Source: CAZLXG01 sp964563585
GTDB taxonomy: Bacteria; Bacteroidota; Bacteroidia; Flavobacteriales; Flavobacteriaceae
Direction of reading: 5' to 3'
Assembly: GCA_964563585.1 (NCBI GenBank)
Contig: CAZLXG010000025.1
Coordinates: 1 to 31,038 of the forward strand
DNA: 31,038 nt
Shown: positions 22,567 through 30,946 of the stretch, one piece after another
How positions within the stretch are numbered: position 1 is the stretch's first letter
Layout: every line of letters begins with the position of its first letter
Made by a program: the position numbers and the translations under genes
Notes under the pieces: model-generated
Told to the model about the DNA's origin: nothing
Seen by the model: the letters and a program-made list of their open reading frames with translations, nothing else
The model's database searches: none

Positions 22567-23586
22567 TTAATTATCGTCAAAATCTGTATCATCTCGTTTT
22601 TGTTTTTTATTAACTTCTTTGGCTTCAATATTTTTATTCTTTTTCTTCTTGTTTTTATTTCGTTTAGATCTTCTTTTACCCTCATCTTTTGCATCAGTTC
22701 CATTGTCAATTTCTTTGTCTTTATGAAAATCTAATCTATATGATGCTCCAAAATTCACACCAAAAACTGATGGCGTGTCTTTTGTATTAAAGGTTAATGC
22801 AGTATCTAACTGAAAATCTTCACCCCATAAATACGCACCGCCAAATCTAAAAAGATTGTCTGCATAAAAATCGCTCTGAATACCTTGAGCTTCACCAAAA
22901 ATCACCCATTTAGGGTTAAATGAATGTGTAAGTGTTAATATATATTGAAAATCAGATTGTTCAGAACCAATTCTATCTTTTATTAAATTCATTACAAATA
23001 CCCAACCGCCAGCAAAATTATTTTGAGTAGCAATCATAACTTTAGGGCTAAAACCTTCAACTCCTGGAGCGGTATATGGATTGTCTTTAGTGTCGAAATT
23101 TGCTCCTAAATAAACAGATACAGCAGGAATTAAAGATTTCCATTTAAAACGATGATTAGCATTCCAGCTATATAAATTTGGTTTACTGTCTTCTGAGTTT
23201 TTATAAGGGTCGTACACTAAATATTTTGCGCCAATAGCAATGCTTTTAAAGTTTGAACGCTTGTCTTTTGCCGAAATATTTGATAAGTATGTTTTGGTGT
23301 CGTTCTGATAAATACCTTCAATATTTAATTCTAATTCTTCAAATAATAAACCATATCTAGCCATAAAGTCAATTCCAAAACCTGAAATCTCATAAGCTGT
23401 AACAGGAGTTCTTTTTTCTTTTAAAATATATGGACCAACTTCAAACTGTGCGACATTGGTGCCTACAGAGAATGCACTTTTAGATGTCCCTGGTCTGTTG
23501 GAATTTATTACATCGGTATATTGACTGAATGCAAGTGTGGTAAATAAGCTTGCTATAATAACTAAAGTAGATTTGATGGGTTTCAT
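22567..23586 (-). CDS. Outer-membrane beta-barrel protein, MetA-pathway phenol-degradation-like (transporter family)
   Basis: Signal peptide MKPIKSTLVIIASLFTTLAFSQ, then an antiparallel barrel with the family opening DVINSNRPGTSKSAFSVG and strand-like repeats (FEVGPYIL, SIAIGAKYL, VFGVNFGASYRLDF) ending at about residue 280. A 55-residue hydrophilic Lys-rich tail follows (KRRSKRNKNKKKKNKN), so the barrel is not at the C-terminus as usual. The family is annotated as transporter or MetA-pathway phenol degradation, but the true ligand is unknown. ATG at 23586 is preferred to the in-frame TTG two codons upstream because it gives a normal n-region. It is probably cotranscribed with the GNAT gene. 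-7 box at 23657-23664. Confidence 0.82.
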   Translation of the reverse strand: MKPIKSTLVIIASLFTTLAFSQYTDVINSNRPGTSKSAFSVGTNVAQFEVGPYILKEKRTPVTAYEISGFGIDFMARYGLLFEELELNIEGIYQNDTKTYLSNISAKDKRSNFKSIAIGAKYLVYDPYKNSEDSKPNLYSWNANHRFKWKSLIPAVSVYLGANFDTKDNPYTAPGVEGFSPKVMIATQNNFAGGWVFVMNLIKDRIGSEQSDFQYILTLTHSFNPKWVIFGEAQGIQSDFYADNLFRFGGAYLWGEDFQLDTALTFNTKDTPSVFGVNFGASYRLDFHKDKEIDNGTDAKDEGKRRSKRNKNKKKKNKNIEAKEVNKKQKRDDTDFDDN

Positions 23587-23656
23587 AATCAATGTTTTAA
23601 ATTACATTTATGTATTTATTTGCAATACATGCTTAATAATTCTAGTTAAGGTTTCT

Positions 23657-23664
23657 CAAATATA
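23657..23664 (-). promoter_or_regulatory. -7 promoter box of the barrel-protein gene
   Basis: The minus strand reads TATATTTG, an exact TAnnTTTG. Predicted leader about 66 bases to the ATG at 23586. Confidence 0.5.
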
Positions 23665-23718
23665 GATATTTTATATTTTTTTTATCATTTTTGAACGTTT
23701 TTTAAATGTATAGAATTG

Positions 23719-23726
23719 TATTTTTG
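23719..23726 (+). promoter_or_regulatory. -7 promoter box of the envelope operon
   Basis: TATTTTTG matches TAnnTTTG, with a predicted leader of about 11 bases to the ATG at 23742. A TTTTTG lies upstream at 23688-23693, but its 25-base spacing is slightly long. Confidence 0.52.
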
Positions 23727-23741
23727 TAAAAAATAGTTTTT

Positions 23742-24014
23742 ATGCTTCAGCACGCATCCGCAGCAGGGCTTGTTAAAATGATATTAATAATATTGTTAAT
23801 CTATTATGGGATTAAAATATTATCAAGACTTTTTGCGCCATTTCTTTTAAAGTATGTTGCAAAAAAAGCAGAACAGCGTTTTGGTGGACAATTTGGACAA
23901 CAACCGCAGCAAAAACAAAAAAAAGCAGGCGAGGTATCTATTGATAAAATGCCAAAATCTAAATCTTCAAATAAAAATGTTGGTGATTATGTAGATTATG
24001 AAGAAATTGACTAA
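23742..24014 (+). CDS. DUF4834 family membrane protein
   Basis: A 90-residue protein characteristic of Bacteroidota. One hydrophobic segment (about residues 10-30: LVKMILIILLIYYGIKIL) is followed by a basic amphipathic part, a Gln-rich region (GQFGQQPQQKQKK) and a short acidic end (DYVDYEEID). The Gln/Lys middle and the closing GEVSIDKMP...VGDYVDYEEI pattern fit DUF4834. Function unknown. It is the first gene of the operon with the YfhO-like, glycosyltransferase and flippase genes, 30 bases upstream of the next start, so a link to surface-polysaccharide work is suggested by context only. Confidence 0.83.
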   Translation: MLQHASAAGLVKMILIILLIYYGIKILSRLFAPFLLKYVAKKAEQRFGGQFGQQPQQKQKKAGEVSIDKMPKSKSSNKNVGDYVDYEEID

Positions 24015-24044
24015 TTTCACATTCATAGTTTTTAACACATATTC

Positions 24045-26489
24045 ATGCAACTTTCATTTAAAAAATTACTTCCTCATATATTAGTTTTACTAGGATTTGT
24101 TATAATTTCCTTGGCATATTTTAGTCCAGTTTTAAAAGGTAAGCAAATATTTCAGAGCGATATTAAGCAATATATCGGTATGTCTAAACAGCAAAAGAGT
24201 TTTAAAGCTAGCACAGGCGAGGAAACCTATTGGACAAATAGTGCATTTGGAGGTATGCCAACTTACCAGTTAGGAGCAAAGTATCCACATAATTATATAA
24301 AAAAATTAGATTTAACACTACGATTTTTACCAAGACCAGCCGATTATCTGTTTTTATATTTAATAGGTTTTTATGCCCTTTTATTGGTGTTAAAAGTAGA
24401 TTATAAACTGGCAGCACTTGGCGCGATAGCTTTTGGATTTTCTACCTATTTAATAATAATTTTAGGTGTTGGTCATAATAGTAAAGCGCATGCTATTGCG
24501 TATATGCCGTTGGTTTTAAGCGGAATTCTACTCACATTTCAAGGAAAATATATAAAAGGATTTTTGCTCACCGTTGTCGCTATGGGTTTAGAATTGGTGT
24601 CTAACCATTTTCAAATGACCTATTATTTACTATTACTTGTAATAGTAATTGGTATCGCATATTTGGTTGATGCGTATAAAAAGAACATGTTACCGCATTA
24701 TTTTAAATCGGTTGGGGTGTTGGTGCTTGCTGTTGCGCTTTCAATTGCATTAAATGCTACTGGTATTTTAGCTACACAAGAATATGTAAAGGAAAGCACC
24801 CGAGGTAAGAGTGAATTAACTATAAATCCTGATGGTTCGCCAAAAGAAGCAACTTCTGGATTGGATAGAGATTATATCACCCAATTTAGCTATGGGATTA
24901 TTGAAACCTTCAATTTGTTTATACCACGATTTATGGGTGGTGGTAGTTATGAAGGTGTAAGTAAAGATTCCGAAACTTATGAAGCTCTTAGAAAATTAGG
25001 AGTGCCTACGCATCAAGCGTTGCAAGAATCTAAACACGCACCAACGTATTGGGGAAAACAACCTATTGTTGAAGCGCCAGCGTATATAGGAGCAGTTGTA
25101 TTGTTTCTGTTTGTATTTGCATTGTTTTTAATAAAAGGACGCTTAAAATGGTGGTTAGTTGGCGGGGTAATTTTATCATTATTATTATCCTATGGAAAGA
25201 ATCAGCCATTTACATTTTTGACCGACTTCTTTATCGATTACGTACCGCTTTATAACAAATTTAGAGCTGTAAGCTCTATTCAAGTTCTTTTAGAATTATG
25301 TATTCCTGTTTTAGCAATTTTCGGATTGGTAAGATTATTTAATGATTTTGAAAAGAAAGAAGATAAATTAAAGGCTTTAAAATATTCTACAATTATTACT
25401 GGTGGACTTGCATTAGTGTTTTTATTGTTTAAAACGTCATTATTTGATTTTGTTGGGGCTTCCGACGGGTATTACAGACAAAATTACGGTCAAGTATTTA
25501 TTGACGCTATAAAAGAAGACAGGAAAACCATTTTCACACAAGATACTCTTAGAACCCTAATATTAGTGCTGCTTTCGGCTGGTGCGATTTTTATGTTTTT
25601 AAAAGATAAGCTGAAAGAAAAATGGGTAATTGTGCTTTTTGGTGCTCTTATTCTATTTGATTTGGCAGGTGTTGATAAGCGCTATGTGAATAACGATGAT
25701 TTTGTTTCTGCAATACAAGTAAATGAACCGTTTCAGATGAATGAAGCCGATAAAGAGATTTTAAAAGATAAATCACATTATCGAGTTTACGATTTAGTTG
25801 GAGGTCGCGCAAAGCCGTCATATTATCATAATTCATTAAATGGTTATAATGCTGCGGAATTAAAACGTTATCGTGAATTATTTGATTTTTATATCTCAAG
25901 AAATAATATTAATGTACTAAATATGTTGAACACGAAGTATATTATTATTGAAGATGACAACAGGAAACCAGTAACATACACAAACGAAGAAGCTAATGGG
26001 AATGCTTGGTTTATAAAAGAATTAAAGAAAGTTACTTCAACAAATGAAGAAATTAAACAACTTGATAGTTTAGATAATAAACGTATAGCAATTTATACTT
26101 TGCCAAAAGAAATTATAGAATATCAAACACTAAAAAGTAATTATGTTGTTGATTCTACAGCATCAATTAATCTAGTTGAATACAAGCCAAACTATTTAAA
26201 ATACAAATCCAACAATAAAAACAAGGGTTTTGCAGTGTTTTCAGAGGTTTACTACGGCAATGGCTGGAAAACATTAGTAGATGGAAAAGAAATGACGCAT
26301 ATGCGGGTAAATTACACATTGCGAGGCATGGATGTGCCAGCAGGAAATCATACAATAGAATTTAAGTTCGACCCAGATGTTGTTAAAACAGGAAGTCGTA
26401 TTGCGTTAGCAAGTTCTGTGTTGTTTGGATTACTGTTAATGGCAGGATTGTTTTACGAGTCTAAGAAAAAAGGAAAAGAAAGTGCGTAA
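24045..26489 (+). CDS. YfhO-like polytopic membrane protein, putative glycosyltransferase
   Basis: An 814-residue membrane protein with about 11-13 hydrophobic helices: helix 1 near residues 10-28, several between 100 and 235, more between 345 and 530, and a last one near 785-808. Between them lies a large periplasmic loop (about 560-780) holding NVLNMLNTKYIIIEDDN, KPTYLK-like and PAGNHTIEFKFDP segments that are typical of YfhO-family proteins. The N-terminal loop has AFGGMPTYQLGA and GHNSKAHAIAYMPLVL, conserved in Bacteroidota members. The family is proposed to be GT-C-like and to glycosylate lipoteichoic acid in Firmicutes; the role here is unknown but envelope glycan work is likely. Its last 8 bases overlap the next gene. 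Confidence 0.88.
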   Translation: MQLSFKKLLPHILVLLGFVIISLAYFSPVLKGKQIFQSDIKQYIGMSKQQKSFKASTGEETYWTNSAFGGMPTYQLGAKYPHNYIKKLDLTLRFLPRPADYLFLYLIGFYALLLVLKVDYKLAALGAIAFGFSTYLIIILGVGHNSKAHAIAYMPLVLSGILLTFQGKYIKGFLLTVVAMGLELVSNHFQMTYYLLLLVIVIGIAYLVDAYKKNMLPHYFKSVGVLVLAVALSIALNATGILATQEYVKESTRGKSELTINPDGSPKEATSGLDRDYITQFSYGIIETFNLFIPRFMGGGSYEGVSKDSETYEALRKLGVPTHQALQESKHAPTYWGKQPIVEAPAYIGAVVLFLFVFALFLIKGRLKWWLVGGVILSLLLSYGKNQPFTFLTDFFIDYVPLYNKFRAVSSIQVLLELCIPVLAIFGLVRLFNDFEKKEDKLKALKYSTIITGGLALVFLLFKTSLFDFVGASDGYYRQNYGQVFIDAIKEDRKTIFTQDTLRTLILVLLSAGAIFMFLKDKLKEKWVIVLFGALILFDLAGVDKRYVNNDDFVSAIQVNEPFQMNEADKEILKDKSHYRVYDLVGGRAKPSYYHNSLNGYNAAELKRYRELFDFYISRNNINVLNMLNTKYIIIEDDNRKPVTYTNEEANGNAWFIKELKKVTSTNEEIKQLDSLDNKRIAIYTLPKEIIEYQTLKSNYVVDSTASINLVEYKPNYLKYKSNNKNKGFAVFSEVYYGNGWKTLVDGKEMTHMRVNYTLRGMDVPAGNHTIEFKFDPDVVKTGSRIALASSVLFGLLLMAGLFYESKKKGKESA

Positions 26490-27759
26490 AAAAGCACTTA
26501 TAATCACTTATTATTGGCCACCTGCTGGTGGACCTGGAGTTCAGCGTTGGTTGAAATTTGTTAAGTATTTACCAGAGTTTGATGTTGAACCTATTGTTTA
26601 TATTCCAGAAAATCCTAATTATCCTTTAGTAGATGAAAGTTTGGCTTCTGAAGTTTCAAAAGATGTTACTATTTTAAAGCAACCAATTTCAGAGCCTTAT
26701 AAGCTAGCTGGTTTGTTTTCAAAAAAATCATCAAAAACCATAAGTAAAGGTGTTATTTCAGAAAGAGATAATCAAAGTTTTATTGAAAAAACAATGCTTT
26801 ATATACGTGGGAATTTCTTTATTCCAGATGCACGTAAAAGTTGGGTAAAACCTTCTGTCGCTTATCTTTCTAATTATATTTCAGAAAATAATATTGAAAC
26901 CATTATCACAACTGGTCCGCCACATAGTTTGCATCTTATAGGGTTACAATTAAAAGAAAGGTTAGGAGTGAAGTGGTTAGCAGATTTTAGAGACCCATGG
27001 ACAACTATTGGCTACCACAAGCAACTAAAACTTACAAAAAGCTCGCAGCAAAAACACAAACAGTTAGAGAAACAAGTTTTAAATACTGCGGATACACTAA
27101 TTGTAACGAGTAACGTGACTAAAAAAGAATTTTCAAATATTACAATAAAACCTATTGAAGTTATTACAAATGGGTATGATTACGAATCGGTTTGTAAAGT
27201 TGAATTAGACGAGAAATTTTCAATAGCTCATATTGGGTCATTATTATCAAAAAGAAACCCAGAAATTTTATGGAAAGTATTACATGATTTAGTAAAAGAA
27301 AATGAAGATTTCGCTAAATATTTTCAACTTAATTTTGTTGGTTTTGTAAGTGAGAATGTGCTAAAATCAATTAAAAAATATGATTTGAGTAATCATGTAA
27401 ATGAAGTAGGTTATCTTTCACATAATGAATCTATTGTGTTTCAAAAAAAATCACAAGTATTATTATTAATTGAAATAGATTCAGAAGACACCAAATGTAT
27501 TATTCCTGGCAAATTATTTGAGTATATGGTTACCAATAGACCAATAGTTGCTTTAGGTCCAAAAGGATCTGATGTTGAAACTATCATCAAAGAAACCAAT
27601 ACAGGAAATTACTTTAATTACGATGAATACGAGTCGTTAAAAACAACTATATTAAGGCATTATAAAGCCTTTCAAAACAAAACACTACAATCGCATGGTA
27701 TTGGTTTACAGAAGTATAGTAGAAAAAAGTTAACAGAAGCATTATCTAAATTAATATAA
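26482..27759 (+). CDS. Glycosyltransferase family 4 protein
   Basis: A 425-residue GT-B-fold glycosyltransferase. The N-terminal domain opens KALIITYYWPPAGGPGVQRW with the donor-side GGPGVQR (16-22), and LADFRDPW (166-173) follows. The C-terminal domain has IPGKLFEYMVTNRPIVALG (341-359), the EX7E-like nucleotide-sugar motif. It acts at the inner face of the inner membrane, probably adding a sugar to a lipid-linked glycan that the next gene's flippase exports. The start is GTG (26482), and it overlaps the end of the YfhO-like gene by 8 bases, indicating translational coupling. Sugar donor and acceptor are unknown. Confidence 0.88.
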   Translation: MRKKALIITYYWPPAGGPGVQRWLKFVKYLPEFDVEPIVYIPENPNYPLVDESLASEVSKDVTILKQPISEPYKLAGLFSKKSSKTISKGVISERDNQSFIEKTMLYIRGNFFIPDARKSWVKPSVAYLSNYISENNIETIITTGPPHSLHLIGLQLKERLGVKWLADFRDPWTTIGYHKQLKLTKSSQQKHKQLEKQVLNTADTLIVTSNVTKKEFSNITIKPIEVITNGYDYESVCKVELDEKFSIAHIGSLLSKRNPEILWKVLHDLVKENEDFAKYFQLNFVGFVSENVLKSIKKYDLSNHVNEVGYLSHNESIVFQKKSQVLLLIEIDSEDTKCIIPGKLFEYMVTNRPIVALGPKGSDVETIIKETNTGNYFNYDEYESLKTTILRHYKAFQNKTLQSHGIGLQKYSRKKLTEALSKLI

Positions 27760-29216
27760 TGGGAATCGTTATTACGCAATCTTATAAGAACACCATAACA
27801 ACCTATCTGGGATTCATTATTGGTGCGATAAATACGCTATTTCTTTACACTGAATTTTTAACTGACGAATACTACGGTTTAGTAGGCTACGTACTATCTA
27901 CAGCCAATGTGATGATGCCTTTAATGGCGTTTGGTGTACACAACACTTTGGTTAAATTTTACTCTTCATTTAAAACCCGCATATCGTTAAATAGTTTTTT
28001 AACCTTAATGCTGTTTTTGCCTTTGGTTATTATAATTCCGGTGAGTTTTATTGGTTATATATCTTATGAAACTATTGGTGATTTCTTATCTAAAGAAAAC
28101 TCAATTATAAAAGGTTATTTGTGGCATATTGTTATCGCAGCTATTGCTATGGCTTACTTCGAAGTGTTTTTTGCATGGGCAAAAGTACAAATGCAAACCG
28201 TATTTGGTAACTTTATGAAAGAGGTTTGTCATCGTGTTGGCGTTATGATATTGCTTTTTTGCGTGTTTTATAAAGTAATTACTGTTGAGCAGTTTATGAT
28301 GGGGTTAGTAGGTGTTTACGTTACTAGAATGCTTATTATGAAACTGTATGCGTTCAGCGTGAAATTTCCTGTGATAACGTTTAAAAGAGTATCGAGTTTA
28401 AGAGAAATTGTAAAATATTCATCTTTAATAATTATAGCAGGTTCTATAGCTACTGTGTTTTTAGATATTGATAAAATAATGCTTGGTCAATATATTGATA
28501 TTAAAGAAGTTGCTTATTATAACGTTGCTATTTTTATTGCAACTGTAATTGCAGTTCCGCAACGCTCCATGCATCAAATATTAATGCCATTATCGGCTAA
28601 ATACTTAAATGAAAAAGATTTTGATTCTTTAGAAGATTTATACAAACGAAGCTCGCTTAATTTATTTATAATCGGTGGTTTTATCTTTTTACTAATTGTT
28701 TTAAATATCAATCAATTATATTTCATTATTTCAGAAGAATTTAATGGCGGACTTTTTGTAGTGCTAATTATTAGCGTTGCAAAGTTGTATGACTCACTTT
28801 TAGGAAGTAATAATGCTATTTTGTTTAATAGCGATTATTATAGAGTCGTGCTTATTTTTGGCGTTGTTTTAGTTGTAATTACTATAGTTCTTAATATTAT
28901 TTTTATTCCACTGTATGGCATTAATGGGGCAGCTTTTGCAACGTTTCTAGCTATCTTTACATATAATACAATCAAATTATTCTTTATTCATAAGAAATTT
29001 AAAATGCTACCTTTTAGCGAATCTACTTTAAAAATAGCAGGCATAATTACATTATGTGTTGTATTATTTTACTTCTGGGAGTTTCCGTTTCATCCTATAA
29101 TAAATATTGGATTAAAATCAACTTTAGTCGCTATTGTATATGGTTTTGTGGTGTATAAGTATAAATTATCAGAAAATATTACTTCATTAATTGATGGCGT
29201 TATAAAACGAAAGTAA
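27759..29216 (+). CDS. Wzx-like oligosaccharide flippase (polysaccharide biosynthesis/export protein)
   Basis: A 485-residue polytopic protein of the MOP superfamily with about 12-14 hydrophobic helices over its whole length. The N-terminus ITQSYKNTITTYLGFIIG and the IFLATIxxPxR-like block (VAVPQRSMHQILMPL) are family-like. It should flip lipid-linked saccharide units from the cytoplasmic to the periplasmic face of the inner membrane. Its ATG shares one base with the stop of the glycosyltransferase (TAATG), so the two are coupled. Being last of the operon, it is followed by a REP-like palindrome and then the terminator of the opposite gene. Confidence 0.88.
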   Translation: MGIVITQSYKNTITTYLGFIIGAINTLFLYTEFLTDEYYGLVGYVLSTANVMMPLMAFGVHNTLVKFYSSFKTRISLNSFLTLMLFLPLVIIIPVSFIGYISYETIGDFLSKENSIIKGYLWHIVIAAIAMAYFEVFFAWAKVQMQTVFGNFMKEVCHRVGVMILLFCVFYKVITVEQFMMGLVGVYVTRMLIMKLYAFSVKFPVITFKRVSSLREIVKYSSLIIIAGSIATVFLDIDKIMLGQYIDIKEVAYYNVAIFIATVIAVPQRSMHQILMPLSAKYLNEKDFDSLEDLYKRSSLNLFIIGGFIFLLIVLNINQLYFIISEEFNGGLFVVLIISVAKLYDSLLGSNNAILFNSDYYRVVLIFGVVLVVITIVLNIIFIPLYGINGAAFATFLAIFTYNTIKLFFIHKKFKMLPFSESTLKIAGIITLCVVLFYFWEFPFHPIINIGLKSTLVAIVYGFVVYKYKLSENITSLIDGVIKRK

Positions 29217-29236
29217 TTTTTAATTTTATAAATAAT

Positions 29237-29263
29237 AGATTCCGCATCAAGTACGGAATGACA
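29237..29263 (+). repeat. REP-like palindrome, copy 2
   Basis: GATTCCGCATCAAGTACGG followed by AATGAC is an imperfect palindrome: ATTCCGCA (29239-29246) pairs with TACGGAAT (29252-29259) except for one mismatch. It shares 18 of 27 positions with the copy at 5404-5430 (read on the minus strand), including the CAAG loop. It lies 20 bases after the flippase stop. Confidence 0.58.
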
Positions 29264-29319
29264 AAATCCCTAAAAAAAGAAAACCCCACAATGTTGCTTT
29301 GAGGCAAACTATTTGCGGG
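29264..29319 (-). terminator. Terminator of the basic secreted protein gene (minus strand)
   Basis: On the minus strand CCCCGCAA (29319-29312) pairs with TTGTGGGG (29290-29283) using one G-U pair, an inner GCAA/TTGC stem strengthens it, and a T-rich run (TTTTCTTTTTTT, 29282-29271) follows. On the plus strand the same site has an A-C mismatch and no proper T run, so it works for the minus-strand gene. Confidence 0.75.
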
Positions 29320-29345
29320 GCTTTCCAACTAACCAACCAAAAATT

Positions 29346-30587
29346 TTATGATCGTCTTCTTGATGTCGACCTAGTATTGTTACTTCTAGAAATGCTTCTA
29401 CTTTGAGTCGCTTTTCTTTGCGGACGTTGCGCTTGTGCCTTTCTAGTAACTGTACGTTGCGCAGTTGGTCTACTTTGTGTAGCTGTGCGTTTTACAGTAG
29501 TTCTAGGCTTACGTTGCGTAGGTCTTGTAGCTATTCGCTGTGGGCTTCTAGTTGTTGTTTTTCTATTATATGTACGAGTGTTAGAGGTGTTTGGTTTTCT
29601 AACAATCGCGGTTTTTCTTGTTCTTGTTACCGTTCTTGTTCTAGAACTATTAACACTAGGTTTTGTTGTTCTAGTAGTAACGGTTCTTCTTGTTACTTTA
29701 TTATTATTTCCTCTTGCAGGTGTTCTATTAATATTAGTATTAGAGCGTCTTACAGGGTTTCTAGTAGTCATTTTTGGTGTAGTTCCACTCCTTCTGTTTA
29801 TTGTAGAATTACTACGTCTTGTATTCGTATTAGCACTAGCTAAACGTCTTCTAGTAGTTTTATGATTCGCAATTTTAGTTCTATTTCTAGTACTTCTATT
29901 TACTGTAGCATAACTTCTATTTCTAGTAATATTATATCCACGTCTGCTTCCAATTGCAGTGCTACGTCTGTAGTTATTATAAAACGGTCTGTTATATGTA
30001 TAACGTACAGCATTGTAATATTGTCTGTAAGGTCTGTTGTAAACTACACAGTAATCATATGTAGGAATACTGTAATATGAATGCCAAGGGTTGTAAGCAT
30101 AATGTCTGTTCCACACATTTATAAAACCTGAGTAGTGTGAGTATCTGTTATATCTATCGTAGTGTACATATAATCCACCAACACGAGAAATATATCCGTT
30201 GCTGTTGTAGTTTATATTTACGTTTCCGGCTTGACTAATACGCCCGTAGTAATCATAATAAATAGGTGTGTTTTCTATTTGAATGATTGCACCAAACTCA
30301 TCGTATTGTACATAAGCGTTATAATCGTAACCCGAATTAAAACTCATACTGAAACGAGGCGAACCTACCGAAACATTTACGTTTGGTCCGTAGCGTTTAA
30401 TATAAAAATCGAATTGACCATCTGCGAAAATTGAAAATTCAATACCATTTTCTACAAATATGAAAGATTTACCATAACCTCGAATAAATGTTGATGATTC
30501 GCTATTTTCGATGGTAGTTGTTGTGGCTGCATTAGTGGTAAACCCAGTAAGGATTAATCCAACTAATAAATACATTATTTTTTTCAT
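29346..30587 (-). CDS. Secreted Tyr-rich and Arg/Thr-rich highly basic protein, function unknown
   Basis: A 413-residue exported protein with signal peptide MKKIMYLLVGLILTGFTTNA. Residues about 38-145 form a beta-rich domain with repeated short units (FIFVENGIEFSIFADGQF, YVQYDEFGAIIQIEN, YGRISQAGNVNINYN, NGYISRVGGLYVHYD). Residues about 145-206 are very Tyr-rich. From about 207 to the end is a low-complexity Arg/Thr/Asn/Ser tail (RRSTAIGSRRG, TVTRTRKTAIVRKP, RSNNTRSTSRRRS). After Asp178 there is not one Asp or Glu, leaving some 235 residues with no acidic side chain. It may bind DNA, acidic polysaccharide or lipid A at the cell surface; that is inference. The plus-strand frames opposite it are artefacts of the repeated codons. 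The minus-strand terminator at 29264-29319 ends it. Confidence 0.82.
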   Translation of the reverse strand: MKKIMYLLVGLILTGFTTNAATTTTIENSESSTFIRGYGKSFIFVENGIEFSIFADGQFDFYIKRYGPNVNVSVGSPRFSMSFNSGYDYNAYVQYDEFGAIIQIENTPIYYDYYGRISQAGNVNINYNSNGYISRVGGLYVHYDRYNRYSHYSGFINVWNRHYAYNPWHSYYSIPTYDYCVVYNRPYRQYYNAVRYTYNRPFYNNYRRSTAIGSRRGYNITRNRSYATVNRSTRNRTKIANHKTTRRRLASANTNTRRSNSTINRRSGTTPKMTTRNPVRRSNTNINRTPARGNNNKVTRRTVTTRTTKPSVNSSRTRTVTRTRKTAIVRKPNTSNTRTYNRKTTTRSPQRIATRPTQRKPRTTVKRTATQSRPTAQRTVTRKAQAQRPQRKATQSRSISRSNNTRSTSRRRS

Positions 30588-30856
30588 AATTGTATGTGTT
30601 TAAATGATTACACTTTTACCAATTACAAACAGCGTGCCAAAAAATGTTAAGGGTATTTAACTTGCTGAAAATCAACAAATATTGGTTAATAAGTTTTTAA
30701 TGTTTTAGTTGAAATAATATCTGTTTGTAAGAAAATTAGCTAAATTTGGTTAATTGATATTATGAGTAATTGAAACAATTAATATTTTAGCATTAAAATA
30801 GAGGGTTTGGCGCAAATTTTGGTAGTGTCAAAAAATTTATTGTTTTAATTGAAAAT
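30588..30856. other. Gene-free AT-rich stretch
   Basis: This region must contain the promoter of the minus-strand basic-protein gene, but no exact TAnnTTTG box could be placed. No hairpin or convincing frame is seen on either strand. Confidence 0.4.
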
Positions 30857-30946
30857 ATGACTTTAGAATATTACGAAGGAATAGTTCAATATGTTAGTAT
30901 ATGGAATAGACCAACACCAAAGCTTATACAAGAAGATTCTGAATAA
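30857..30946 (+). CDS. Doubtful 29-residue frame, possibly a gene scrap
   Basis: ATG at 30857 to TAA at 30944-30946. The product starts MTLEYYEGIVQYVSIWNR and ends KLIQEDSE. A second protein-like segment in a different frame follows shortly (LTEVNEHLNTTSNEKIIFL, about 30949-31008), so the two could be pieces of one frameshifted gene. I do not recognise a family, no promoter is clear, and the window ends at 31038. Confidence 0.25.
   Translation: MTLEYYEGIVQYVSIWNRPTPKLIQEDSE

Noticed and set aside
29403..29865. Several long plus-strand frames (Ser/Cys- or Val/Leu-rich)
   Set aside because: They are shadows of the Arg/Thr codon repeats on the other strand, with extreme composition and no leader.
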